From positions 568,501 to 632,500 of the forward strand of contig BSBK01005136.1 in NCBI GenBank assembly GCA_027943335.1: 64,000 nt of DNA, written 5' to 3'. The position numbers were made by a program, and so were the translations under genes. The stretch is from Chamaecyparis obtusa. Lineage: Eukaryota; Streptophyta; Pinopsida; Cupressales; Cupressaceae. This document shows, in pieces, positions 1 through 11,853 of the stretch (position 1 is its first letter; each line of letters opens with the position of its first letter). The notes below the pieces were generated by a model that saw nothing but the letters and a program-made list of their open reading frames with translations, ran no database searches and was not told the DNA's origin.

Positions 1-2016
1 CCAATTTGTAGAGCATAGCATAATTCATAGAAAATAGATGAGTTAACTAGATTTCTGTTGTGCTTCATCCAATGAGGGAGAAAGAGAACAAGGTGAATAA
101 AAAAAGGGGAAGATGAATTAATCTTAGGAATTATTTACCCTTCTTCTAGGATCCACATAGAAAAAGAAGGTTAGTGATGAGACCTCCACTGATTCCATGG
201 CTAATTGTAGGGACCCTATTACTCCTTCTATCTCAGGTTATCATATTTTCAATAATTTTTATAGAAACTAGGGTAAGAAGATTCCAGTGTGTAATGCTTG
301 GAAATTGGGTTTGGGAAAGCTTGTGGTCCTTGATGTCTTCCTCGATGTCAAACTTTTGATAGAATTAGCCAAAAACTATGACCCAATTTCCAAGTCTATT
401 AGGAGAAGTGACTAGTCTACCCTTATCACCCTAGATAGATAGTATTTCATGAAAGCTTTCAAATTCTACACCTCTTCTTCAATAGAGATTGACTTGAATA
501 AGGAGAGAGAGAAATGTGTGAGTCAAATTGAGCTTGTGAAATCCCAAATTGTCCACCACATGTCCAAGACTGGAAACTATGTTTCCCTCTCCCAAACCAC
601 ATGAAGGCTCCTTATGAATTCAAAGCTCTCCACTTATACATGAGGTATCTTGCATACATGTTGTATCAAGTCTTAGGAATTTATACTGATGTAGATAGAA
701 TGCCTGTAGATTTATTGATGATCATTATGGACCTACAAAACTCCCATGTGAATATAGACTATGATTACATCTAGTATGTAATGGATAGGATGCATGAAGG
801 CTTGGTGTCAATCATGGAAATAAATAAGTGAGCCAAGTTCATGCATTATTATTTACTGATGCATTTGATCATTTTTTACAATATTGAGTACATGGCCAAA
901 ATATGTTGAGACCAAGGAAGATGTCTAATGGTGAATGAAACCTAGTGAAACTCTGGCTGATGGTTTGGAATTGCACTTGCAATGAGACTGAGTTTTTTGG
1001 ATTCCAAAATTGGATAGTCAACCTAATTCTAAACATGATGGGAAAAAATGTCACAAGGCTTCTAATTAAAGTGCTTAGGCTTCTAAGGCCTAGAGACTAT
1101 GTTGAAAAGTGTTCAATTGATCACAACTGGGGAGATTTTTACCTGGGCCAAACTTTCACATTGATCAGGGTATATGGATGTCCACAACCTCCACACATTC
1201 CTTCCAAATATGTACTACTAAGGGTTTCCATGAATAAAATCATCTACCAGCTAATATGGACTAATAAGGAGCACTTTTCTCCACATAGGAAAGGAACATT
1301 TACTCCCTAGTTGTTTAACATAATAACTTTTACAATTGGAAAAAGAGCTCTACCATAACTCAGTTTATGGTTAAATCTTTTTAAAATGGCTTCAACTGCA
1401 TATAGGTATGTAGACCTAGAGGATTTTATAAAAATGCAAAGAAGAGACTCATTCCTGGTATTTATACTATCAAGGAGAATGAGGGATGTGATCTGGAGGA
1501 TATTATATGAATTATCCTTGATGATGATGAAATTGAGAAGAGATTAGGCAAGATTCATGACTTTCTAGATCTTGAGGCATAATTGAAAAAGGAAGGGATT
1601 TATTTTGGGGGTTTCTTGTCATACCTACCTTATATTCCCAAGATCAAGATGATAATTGAGTTGTATGACATCTTGTATAATCAACTGGACTCCAAATTAG
1701 ATGTGAATCCATAGGATGATAAGGCATACTGATCCTCAGAGTATGAAACTAATACAAGGAACTCATATGAGGAGGATAATCATCCTCAAAATACATATGA
1801 TCCTATTCAAGAACAATTGACTGATACTCTAGAGGAAGGTGATATACATGAGCCTCCTCAAAAGAGACTAAGATTAGAGGTAGGGGAATATTAAGAGTAT
1901 AAAGTGTTTTTAAAAAGAGTGACAGGGTTGCTACTTTAGTGAAGGCAAAAAAGTGGACACATAAGAGGAGGTTGAGCTTCCCCTATTTGTTTTCAAAGAT
2001 GAAAGAGAAATGTATC
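1..2016 (+). pseudogene. H1 element, 5' part of a decayed long ORF of unknown family
   Basis: This is the first visible piece of a decayed coding region, and its 5' end lies outside the window. It matches the better preserved H2 copy (34051-37884). At about 300-380 the reading WKLGLGKLVVLDVFLDV parallels WKFDIGKLVVLGVFMDT of H2, followed by AKNYDP against AKCYDP. At about 1131-1310 the reading RVYGCPQPPHIPSKYV parallels RVYGFRKAPYIFPYQV of H2. Many stops and frameshifts are present and no complete gene can be read. I see no protease, reverse transcriptase or integrase motif. The copy is cut at 2016 by insertion of L1, whose target duplication is GTATC at 2012-2016 and 19298-19302, and it resumes at 19303. 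I do not recognise the product. Confidence 0.6.
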
Positions 2017-2470
2017 TATGATCGATGTAAATCTAATCTATTTTGAAAGGTGTAGACATGTCAAATGTTAGCCTAAAAAACATATACCTAACAAAAGAAA
2101 ATAGTAATTCACAAAGTCATTCAGATTGAGCTAAAACAGATGCACCCATGCACTATTTGATTTTCTCATTTAAAGTAATGTGGGTATGCTCTCAAAGCAC
2201 TTGGAGCATGTTCCTAATGTAGATTTGAGGATTAAGTTTCATGAAAACCCCATATATGGCACAATATTGGGTAGAACACTCAAAATTGCCCCAAAGGCTT
2301 CAAGAACTCAAGATTATGCAACTAGTATGAGTAAGTATATTTTTAAACCCAAAATAGATGTGATATGATGCATAAATAAGAATCAAACTAAGTTAATCCA
2401 TTAGTTCTATCCTAAGATGTGAGCTATAAATACTTGAAAATGATTAAAACTAGAATGATTATGTTAAATC
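2017..2470 (-). repeat. L1 3' LTR, outer part
   Basis: This is the first 454 bp of the left-hand L1 LTR in plus coordinates. It aligns with 16808-17270 and 18026-18435 almost throughout, for example the shared runs GCATGTTCCTAATG and CATATATGGCACAATATTGG. The edge at 2017 reads TATGATCGATG, a decayed form of TGTGTTCGATG at 16808. Copia-1 interrupts it, and the LTR continues at 8604. Its last five bases, AAATC (2466-2470), are the Copia-1 target duplication. Confidence 0.85.
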
Positions 2471-3635
2471 TATTATGAATGAATGCAAAGTATTTTGGCA
2501 GTCATTCTGTAGCACTTGTTGTTGCATTCATGACTTGGATTGTCATTGATGTCAACACAGTGATATTCTAAATAACAGTAGGAAAGTAGGTACAGTTTTG
2601 TTTTGCACACATGTTGTATTGTAGATTGGATTTTGTGTAGTTGATGGTATGTTCTTTTGTGTGTTATTAACCTATGGTTAATAGCACAAAAATAAATTCA
2701 TTCATTCATGAGAGTTATCAGCATTTTGGTGAAAGTAGTGTTTAGACAATGTTTTCTATGAAGCGATTTTTGAAAATCAGAGGATATCTCTTAGTTGGGA
2801 TGGAATCTAATTTTGTGCACTTAAAGGGATGTTGGAGACTCATTAATGATTATGTGGTTCATAGCACAAACTTTGAAGATATGTTTGGAGAAATTTACAG
2901 TATCTGGAAGCTGACAGTTTTATGTGAAATTTTGTGTGTAGCATGTAGAATTTATTATTTTGTAATTGAGGACCGACTCATTTGTAATTATTTGAGTTTG
3001 GTATATAAGAAGGAATGTTTTACTTGTTGAAATATGTATTTTGAAGGTTGAGATGCGAATATATGCATGAAGTGAAGGAAAGAGCTAATTTAGTGATGAA
3101 GGAAGACTTGTGAGTACAGAGATCTGGAATTGTCATCTTGTGTAGCAGAGAGTGCGGTTTTGGCATAGTGTGAAGGAGGTAATATATTTCATATTATTCT
3201 GTTGAATAATTCTAAGATATTTTGGATAGTGGGTTCAAAGATCTTGCTTTGAAGCTGTTTGGGCAGTGGGTCCTTCTGTCTTCCATAAACTCTTAACCAG
3301 GTTAGAATCTTTTAACAGGGATTCAAAATCTCCTAACAGAGATTTATATGTACTAAATGTATTTCATAAGACTCCTAACAGGGTCCATCCTCTAACAAGG
3401 AACTTTCATATTAGTGCATCATTTTGTGGGCATCATTCCCACCAAGGTTTACTCTTTTCAAGAGGTTCCGTAGTCAACATATCTTGTGTTATTGTGCAAT
3501 TGTGTATGGTTATCTTTCTATGGTTGATTAGCACATTAATTATATTGTTTAAATTAGTTGAATATTTAAATTATCAGATAAATGATTCACCCCCCCCCCC
3601 CTCTTAGTTATCTTGGGGATCTTTACTTTCTAAGA
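2471..3635 (+). repeat. Copia-1 5' LTR
   Basis: This 1,165-bp LTR pairs with 7439-8598. The start TATTATGAATGAATG is a decayed form of TGTTAGGAATGAATG at 7439. A TATA-like TATATAAG lies at 3002-3009, and a run of C at about 3588-3601 lies near the end. The end reads CTAAGA where the 3' copy has CTAACA. Open frames within it, such as 2749-3030, also occur in the 3' LTR and are not genes. Confidence 0.88.
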
Positions 3636-3637
3636 AT

Positions 3638-3649
3638 TGGTATCAAAGC
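3638..3649 (+). other. Copia-1 primer binding site
   Basis: TGGTATCAAAGC lies two bases inside the 5' LTR. It resembles the usual plant Copia site complementary to the 3' end of initiator methionine tRNA (TGGTATCAGAGC). Confidence 0.85.
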
Positions 3650-3658
3650 GGCAGGTCC

Positions 3659-4740
3659 TTGAAAGAAAAGTTTAACAACTTAAGGAGATCCATGACAAAT
3701 TTCAAAAAAGAAAGCCCTAAGTTTGATGTTGTAAATTTTGATAGCTGGAAAGAAAAGATGAAGAATCATCTATTGTGTTTAGGACCAAGTTATTGGTTGA
3801 TTACAAAGAATGAGAAGACTATCATTGAGAAAGACAATCTAGAGGTAGGAACTAAAGATGAACTAGATCTATTCATGTGTAACATACTTGCAAGAGAAAC
3901 ACTTTTTTCAGCACTACCAGAGAATGAATATAGTTAGGTAAGATGTTTGAAAACATCTCATGCAATTTGGAAAGCTTTACATTCTACTTTTGAAGGTGAT
4001 GAACATGCAAAGAAGGCTAGATTACATAATTGGATTTGTGCATTTGAAGATATCAGAATGATGGAAGATGAATCTATTAGATGCTATATTGGTAAGATGT
4101 CTAAGATTGTAACAGGAATAAAGTCTTATGGAGGTGATAAGATAGAGAATGAACTGATATGGAAAATTTTGAGAACTTTGAAACCAGTATTCAAGCAGAC
4201 AACATAGATGATTGAACAAGTGATACCTTATACATTGAAATTTTCAAGAGAGGCTCTTCTTGGAAGATTAGAAATAGAAGAGATGAACTTGAGATTATCA
4301 GGAGAGCTACCTAGAATGGAAACAACATTCAGTGCTCTTAACATTAGACCTACAAGAAGTACTAGTGTGAATGGAGATTATGCCAGTAGTAGCAGATCTA
4401 TCTGAGGAAGATAAGAAGATTGAAGAAGGTATTGCATTACTTGTAAAAAGAGAACTAGATGGTAAGAAAATCATTAAATGTTGGACTTGTCAAGAATATG
4501 GTCATTTTGCATCTAAATGTCCTAAAAGAGTTAAGAAGTATAGAAGAAACTTTAACCCTAGGGGATCTAAAGAATGTTATTATGCAAATGATGAAGATCT
4601 TGAAGTAGAAATTGAAAGACATTTAAATGATAGTGATAATGATAACTTTGAGGAAATAGGATTTGTAGCAATTAAAGAAGAAAGTTTTGAATTTGATAAA
4701 AGGGAAGAAAAAGCATTAGTTTCTCAATTTGAAAATAAAT
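3659..4740 (+). pseudogene. gag: Copia-1 gag (decayed)
   Basis: This region codes for a capsid/nucleocapsid protein that would package element RNA in cytoplasmic particles. The start is uncertain: the frame opens just after the primer binding site, but the first ATG in it is at 3691. Readable segments include KESPKFDVVNFDSWKEKM and HAIWKALHSTFEGDEHAKKA, typical of the UBN2/Copia gag family. A perfect CX2CX4HX4C zinc knuckle (CWTCQEYGHFASKC) lies at 4479-4520. Stops at 3936 and about 4206 replace glutamine codons when compared with Copia-2, and a frame change precedes the knuckle. It is followed directly by protease. Length and layout fit Copia gag. Confidence 0.85.
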
Positions 4741-7083
4741 CTAATTGGATTATAGATAGTGGTTGTTCACATCATATGACTGGAGATAAAAGAAAGTTTG
4801 TTAAGTTAGATAATTATGATGGAGGAATTGTTAGAGTTGGTAATAATGCACCTTGTTTGATTAAGGGTATAGGATCTATTACTCTTGATGGAAAGACTAA
4901 CACTGATGATGTTTACTTTGTTGATGGATTGAGACATAATCTACTAAGCGTTGGACAATTGGCTGATAAGGGTTATCAAGTTTAGTTTACTAAGAAAACT
5001 TTTGTGATAAAAGATAAAGATGGAAATCTGATTGGAAAAGGATCCAGAACTAGAGGTAATGTATTTCAGTTGAATCTTACTGAGATGACATGTTTGATAA
5101 CTAAGATTGATGATAGTTGGTTATGGCATAAAATATTTTTTATATAAACTTTAATAATATTGTCAAGGTGAGCACTACACTTGCGGTAAGAGATTTACCT
5201 AGAATTATGAAACCTACTAACATGATTTGCAAAGAATGTATGATGGCAAAGTAGAAAAGGAGTTCATTTCTTAGCAAGAAGTTCACAACGACAGAGAAGA
5301 TGGAGATTGCTCATACATACTTGAGTGGTCCTACTAGGACTAGAGGATTCTATGGATAAAGGTATTTTATGATTCTTGTTGATGATTTTACAAGGATGAT
5401 GCGGATTGCATTTTTGAAAGAAAAATCTGAAGCATTTGATAAGTTTACAATCATGAAAAGAAAAATTGAGAATGATTTTGTAATGAAGATTAAGTGTCTA
5501 AGATCTGATAGAGGTGGTGAATTTACATCTAGAGAGTTTAATACTTTTTGTGAAATGAATGGTGTTAAGAGACAACTTTCAGCCCCTAGAACACCAGAAC
5601 AAAATGGTATTAGAGAAAGAAGAAACAGGTCAATAACTGAAGCAGCAAGAGCTATGTTGTTTGAAAATGATTTGGCTAAGATTTTTTGGAGAGAAGCAGT
5701 GAACACAACAGTATACACTATGAATAGAGTACAAATCAGAGCAGATACAAACAAGACACCTTATGAATTATGGTTTGGACATGCACCCTCAGTTAAGTAT
5801 TTTAGAATTTTTGGAAGTAAATGTTATATTAAGAGAGATGATGATATAGGAAAGTTTGATCCTAGAAGTGATGAAGGAATATTTCTTGGATATTCTTTAA
5901 AAAGAAAAGCATATAGATGTTATAAAAAAAGAACTAAGACTATTGTTGAAAGTGCAAATGTAAAATTTGATGAGAAGTTTAAAATTTAGGAAATAATGCT
6001 TGATTATGAATCTAATGGAGAAGCACAATCTTAGCCTAACATTGAAAATGCAGAATTATTTTTTGAAACTAACAGTGATTTGCTGAATGAAAGTCATACT
6101 AAAGAAAATAGAGAAGAAAATAGAGAATAAAATAGAGAAGAAAATAGAGAAGAAAATAGAGAAGAAAAAAGAGAAGAAAGTAGAGAAGAATCTACATTTG
6201 GAACAAGATCAGTAACTATGACACCTAACAGGTATATTTCAAGACATCACCCTATTGAGCAAGTTTTTGGAAGTTTAGATAGAGAAGTTTTGACTCAAAA
6301 TAAGGTACATTTATGTTTGATTTCTCAAATTGAACCTATTGGAACACCTATGGTAACCAGACATAAGTTATCTAACAAAGATGAAACACCAGTAGTTGAG
6401 CAGAAAAAATACAGATCTATGATTAGAGGATTGTAGTACTTGACACATACAAGACCTGATATAGCACATTTAGTTGGGATTGTAGCACAATTTCAAGTAG
6501 AACCTAGAGAATCACATTATGCAGCAGTAAAGAGGATACTGAGATATCTGAAAGGAACAATGGATTATGGATTATGGTATGAGAATTCTAATGATTTTAC
6601 TTTATGTGTCAATACTGATGTAGATTGGGGAGGTAGCATTGATGACAAGAAAAGCACCAGTGGTGGAGCCTTTTTTCTTGGAAGAAAATTGGTCTCTTGG
6701 TTAAGTAAGAAGAAGAATTATACTTCATAAAGTACATCAGAAGTAGAATATGTTGCAGCAGCAAATAATTGTAATCAGATTATTTGGATGAAGCAGATGT
6801 TGAAGGATAATGGAATAAAGTTTGATGAGTCTGTTGTTATACATTGTGATAACACCAGTACAGTGAGTATGTCATAAAATCCTATTTTACATTCTAAGAA
6901 TAAACATATTGAGATCAAGTATCATGTTGTAAGAGAGAAAGTTGCATAAAAAGAAGTAAGATTGGAGTACATAAGCACAAAGTAACATATAGTAGATATA
7001 TTTACAAAACCTTTACCTAAGGATACACTTGTGTTTCTAAGAGGTATGCTTGGGGTTATGCCCCAACCTATTTTTGAGAATTG
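4741..7083 (+). pseudogene. pol: Copia-1 pol: protease, integrase, RNase H; RT deleted
   Basis: The aspartic protease active site is WIIDSGCSHHM, with DSG at 4755-4763. Integrase follows. The zinc-binding region near 5130 is damaged and has lost its second histidine. The core retains ILVDDFTRM at about 5372, RSDRGGEF at about 5502 and PEQNGIRERR at about 5597, so all three acidic residues appear present. After a repeat-coded acidic linker (6101-6190) the text jumps at about 6337 from the linker before RT straight to the end of RT and RNase H (TRPDIAHLVG, NTDVDWGGSIDDKKSTSGG). Copia-2 has about 800 bp of RT at that point. RNase H runs to the stop at about 7081-7083. Several stops are at Gln or Trp positions. 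The copy could not transpose by itself. Confidence 0.88.
6101..6190 (+). repeat. 12-bp tandem repeat coding (REEN)n in Copia-1
   Basis: About seven imperfect copies of AAAATAGAGAAG encode a run of Arg-Glu-Glu-Asn/Lys/Ser in the linker between integrase and RT. Copia-2 lacks this expansion at the same place. Confidence 0.85.
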
Positions 7084-7438
7084 ATGCAGATGATTGCATC
7101 CATCCAGTGGTATATGAGCCCTATCTTTCTTCTAGATTGGATGTTTGAACTTCCTCTATGGGGGAGTTTATGAGCTGAGTCATGAGGACTCTTGTTATTG
7201 TATTTTTCTAAAAAGTGTCTTTTGACATTAAGTTGTTGTTGACTTAGTGATGGAATTTCTATCATTGATGTCAATGAGGGATACATATACATGAAAAACA
7301 TTGTGGATTGTATGAGAGAGCTGAATAGGAAAATGAAGCAAGATTTAATTTGATATTTTGTAGTGATGTTGTAGTATTGGATTTTTGGAACATTGGATGT
7401 TTTTCATCTATGTTTCCATAAATTCCAATCAGGGAGAT
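7084..7438 (+). other. Copia-1 3' untranslated region and polypurine tract
   Basis: This is non-coding sequence between the pol stop and the 3' LTR. It is also present in inverse orientation in Copia-2 (27318-27688). The short purine run AGGGAGA at 7431-7437, just before the LTR, is the likely polypurine tract. Confidence 0.7.
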
Positions 7439-8598
7439 TGTTAGGAATGAATGAAAAGTATTTTGGTATTCATTCTGTAGCTGTTGTTATTGCATTCATG
7501 ACTTGGATTGTCATTGATGTCAACACAATGATATTTTGGATAACAGCAGGAAAGCAGGTATAGTTTTGTTTTACACACATGTTGTATTGTAGATTGGATT
7601 TTGTGCAGTTGATGGTATGTTTTTTGGTGTGTTATTAACCTATGGTTAATAGCGTTAAAATAAATTCATTCATTCATGAGAGTTATGAGCATTTTGGTGA
7701 AAGTTGTGTTTAGACAGTGTTTTCTGTGAAGCAATTTTTAGAAATCAGAGGATATCTTTTAGCTGGGATGGAATCTAATTTTTCATAGTTAAAGGGATGT
7801 TGGAGACTCATTAATGATGATGTGGTTCACAATGCAAACTTTGAAGATATTTTTGGAGAAAGTTACAGTCTCTGGAAGCCGACAGTTTTATGTGAAATTT
7901 TCTATAGCATGTAGAATTTATTATTTTGTAATTGAGGACCGACTCATTTGTAATTATTTGAGTTTGGTATATAAGAAGGAATGTTTTCCTTGTTGAAATA
8001 TGTATTGTGAAGGTTGAGATGTGAATATATGCATGAAGCGAAGAAAAGAGATAATTCAATTATGAAGGAAGACTTGTGAGTACAGAGATCTGGAATTGTG
8101 ATCTTGTGTAGCAAAGAGTGCAATTTTGGCACAGTGTGAAGGAAGTAATATATTTCATATTATTCTGTTGAATAATTCTAAGATCTTTTGGATAGTGGGT
8201 TCAAAGATCTTGCCTTGAAGCTGTTTGGGCAGTGGGTCCTTCTGTCTTCTATAAACTCTTAACCGGGTTAGAATCTTTTAACATGGATTCAAAATCTCCT
8301 AACAGGGATTTATATGTACTGAATGTATTTCATAAGACTCCTAACAGGGTCCATCCTCTAACAAGGAACTTTCATATTAGTGCATCATTTTGTGGGCATC
8401 ATTCCCATTGGGGTTTACTCATTTCAAGAGGTTCCGTAGTCAACATATCTTGTGTTATTGTGCAATTGTGTATGGTTATCTTTCTATGGTTGATTAGCAC
8501 ATTAATTATATTTTTTAAAGTAGTTGAATGGTTAAATTATCAGATAACTAATTCACCCCCCCCCTCTCAGTTATCTTGGGGATCTTTACTTTCTAACA
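7439..8598 (+). repeat. Copia-1 3' LTR
   Basis: This 1,160-bp LTR starts TGTTAGGAATG and ends TTCTAACA, followed by target duplication AAATC. The TATA-like TATATAAG is at about 7969. A hairpin with a C-rich loop lies at 8543-8585. It differs from the 5' LTR at many scattered sites, so the insertion is old. Confidence 0.9.
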
Positions 8599-8603
8599 AA
8601 ATC

Positions 8604-9460
8604 TAGAGCTAAATTAGCATGATAACAATGCTTGAAATAAACGGTGAATGGGTAAATTGCTCTTAGAAATGAGGAGTATTTATAGGATTTTGGAAAGGGT
8701 TGGGTTAGGAGGCTGAGTCAGTGTTTGGGGTAAGGTTAGGGTTAAGGTCAAAGATAAGGATTGACTTCCTCTAAAAGAGTCTAGGCTTTGGATGAGGATG
8801 AAGACTTTCTAGAAGGCTCTAGGATTTTCTAGGGATAAATAGGAATTTAGGAGATAAATAAATGTTTATTTATCTCAAAGGCTTTAATAAATTTTGAGGC
8901 TCATTAGGGTTAGGGTTTGACTAGGAGTCAAAGGAGACTTAGATTAGCTTAGGGAAAGTAGGTAATTTCCCCTAAATAGGTTTAGGGAAGGATTAGGAAA
9001 GTTCTAGAAGAGTCTAGAGTTTTCCTAGGGTAATTTAGGGATTGAGGATTAATATTTAATCTTAATTAAATATTTTGAGTTGGGATTAGGGTTAGAAAAT
9101 AATGGGATTAGCATGTAATGAAAATTAAAGAGGGATTAGAAGATTCTAGAAGAGGTTAGTGGTCTTTAGGATATTTGGCAAGGTTCTAGGCAAAAAATAA
9201 ATAAATAATTTATTTTGGGATTTTTGGTCAATTTATTAATTAAAATAATTAATAAATAGGGAAATAATGTTTAAATAAGATTTAAACATTTTTGAGAGGG
9301 ATTTTTTAATTAAATATTTTAAATTAAGGTAAAGGGATTTAATGACATAAAAATAAATAAATTAATTAAATAATTAATTAATTAATAAATGATGATGTCA
9401 TCAGGGGTTTTTAAGAAAATAAAAATACTTTATTTTCTAAAGGATTTTTACGTGTCTACA
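8604..9460 (-). repeat. L1 3' LTR, inner part
   Basis: This continues the LTR interrupted at 2470 and aligns with 17266-18025 and 18432-19297. On the minus strand the LTR starts TGTAGACACG at 9460. A minus-strand TATA-like box lies at 8677-8684 (TATAAATA). Runs of TTAGGGTT occur inside it but belong to the LTR. Confidence 0.88.
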
Positions 9461-9474
9461 TTTTGCCCCTCTTT
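9461..9474 (-). other. L1 polypurine tract
   Basis: On the minus strand AAAGAGGGGCAAAA directly abuts the LTR start TGTAGACAC. This gives the priming site for plus-strand synthesis and fixes the element orientation as minus. Confidence 0.8.
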
Positions 9475-11853
9475 GATGCAATGCCACAAGTGGTGTGGTG
9501 TCAAAGACAAGAAAATAAGATGCCCAAGGCTAGAATTTAGAGGAATAAGGGGTTGTCCCCCCTCGAGAAAACAATGCAAAGAGGAAACTTTGTGGAATTT
9601 TCTCGAAAGGAAAAATGAAGAAAGAAGAAAGGAAGAAGGGAGGATAAATAACCAAGCTCCCAAGAGGAAAGATGGGTGAATGCAAGATGAGATGGAATGC
9701 AGAATGCAAGATGCAGCTATATGAAAATGCAAGATGCAAGATTAATCTAGATGATGCAAGATGCAAGGGATCGGGGGAAGCTCCTAGTGCAAATGTGGAG
9801 AGCACAACCTAGTTTAATATAGCAATGCTAGAGACCTGCCAAGGATACTAGGATCACAAGGCCTTGTCACCAGTGTTGCATAGGACTGATGCTAAAAAGA
9901 CATACAAGGTTTCCCTAGCATCACACATGATCTTGAGAGGAAGCATGGTAGGAACGATGCTAGAAAAACCACAAACAAACAACATTTCCCAAGTGCACCA
10001 TGTAACCCAAAAGATCACATGTGAACCATGCAAGGGTCACATCCGACTGACTCACAGGTAGAATCAAAAGATCAAAAGACCTTGGCCCAGATTGTCCTCA
10101 TTCATAGTGCACCATGATAAATAGGATCATGGCAACTTTGAGTAGAGAGAAATGAGAAGCCGTAAAAGATTAACAAGATCCAAAGGACAAAATCCAAGAC
10201 CAAAATGAGAACTCCAAAAAGAGATCATTTTCCAAGGAGAGATATGTGATGTGATGGATTTGATTGATGGTGAGAAAATTGGTCTGAACATGTGGAAGGA
10301 TGCATCGACATGGACCAGGTGTGATTGGTGGAAGATTAGATCTGACAGGAGGAAGGATACATCCTCAAGGACCCGCTGATTGATGAGAGAATGAGTGTTG
10401 TTGTTTGCCAGCAAATGATGAAGTCAAAGAATAATCATGGTGATCAAGAATAGTCAACAATTGATGTTGTTGATGTACAAGGCTGGGTAGGACAAGAGTT
10501 CTAATCAAATGCTACTGCAGGATTGACAAGGACTATATACAACAAAAAGGGATGATATGTACAATGGACAGGAAAAGATATTTACAATGGCTATGTATAG
10601 AAGCTAAGGATTAGGATGTACAAAGAACCTAGGGATGAAGCTAAAACTCCAAAGATATGCAAGATGATGCCCCAGTTGGGCTGGAAGGCCAAGATGGATT
10701 GACAATGGATGGTGTGTCCTAAAATGGCATGGATTTGGGAAGAAGATATCCCAAAAATGATGATTGGATTGAGATTAAGGCTTTCTACAAGACTAAGGAT
10801 GTGATTTGATCGGTTGGCTTGATCTTGGATGTTGGATTTTGGATAGCTAGAGGATGTAGAGAGGATTGGAAGATTTCTAGGAGACTGCTAGGAATGTTTG
10901 GATAGGGATGAATGACATTGGATTGTAATGAAGGGTAGCCTATAGCTAGATACCAATGACAAGGGAAGATATAGGGTGATGGAAAGATGGAGGAAATGCT
11001 TAGGATGAGGATGATGGAACTGCTAGGAGATTTGGATGGAGGAAGATTTGGATTTGGATGGAGGAACTACTTAGGAGACTTGGATGATAGATTTTCTTGA
11101 GGATTGGATAGAGGAATGCTTGGGGAGATTGGATGGCAGATTTTCTTGAGGATTGAAAGATGGATGCTAGAGGAATTGCTAAGGAATCTAGATAGAGGAA
11201 TGCTTAGGGATTTGGGGAAATGGAAAGATTTTGGATGAAAGATAGTCTCCAAGGAATATGTCACCAAGGAACAAGATGCCCCCTACTTAGGATAGTTCAT
11301 GTATTTTAGAGGCATTAGGATGGGGTATGATTCGATAGAAGATATGCTAACAAGAGGATGAGGAAGGTAGATGGAAGATAGGATGAATGGGTTGGATAGA
11401 GGATATGTAGCTGATAGGTGTGATGGAAGCCAAGAAAGTGCCCAAAAGCATGTATACCTGGTAGTCTTTGTTTTGTTATCAAGATCCAATGGAGGATGAA
11501 GGAGGTGAGAGATAAATGGGATGGAGGAGATGTTGGATAAGATGGTGATAGAAGAGAATGGCCCCCAACTAAAAAAAGGAATTAGGGGGAGACCTACGCA
11601 TGATGCCTATTTGCCAGGTTTTCACCATGGTACTTGTCCAAGGTGCTTGAATTGTCAAGTTTTCACCATAGGATGAATGTTTTTCTCTTGATTTTTCCAA
11701 TTTTTATGGATTTTCTAATTTTCTACTAACTAGATTCTGATCTTCTGATTTGTTGACGACTCTCTGATTTGGTTTTGTCATGTTTGCTGACTTTCTTCAC
11801 TGATCTTTCTGATGTGCTTGGATGTTGGTACAACTTTATTAAGATGGAGGGAT
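9475..11853 (-). other. L1 internal region downstream of the ORF
   Basis: This stretch is non-coding or too decayed to read. The plus strand is purine-rich, full of GGATGG and GATGCAAGATGCAAG motifs, which gives short serine/proline-rich frames on the minus strand (for example 11067-11267) that may be frameshifted remnants of the ORF upstream. I see no pol motif. Confidence 0.5.

Larger units (their letters stand above)
2471..8598 (+). mobile_element. Copia-1: Ty1/Copia retrotransposon lacking its RT core
   Basis: This is a complete insertion with LTRs at 2471-3635 and 7439-8598, a primer binding site at 3638-3649 and target duplication AAATC (2466-2470 and 8599-8603). It lies inside the 3' LTR of L1. 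The domain order is gag, protease, integrase, RNase H, as in Copia, but most of the reverse transcriptase is deleted at about 6337. It belongs to the same family as Copia-2 (26123-39756), with which it shares LTR, gag and pol sequence. In-frame stops make it non-autonomous. Confidence 0.9.

Noticed and set aside
2749..3030. Open frame in the Copia-1 5' LTR, repeated at 7814-7996 and inversely in Copia-2
   Set aside because: It follows the LTR copies, spans the TATA box, and has no protein-like conservation.
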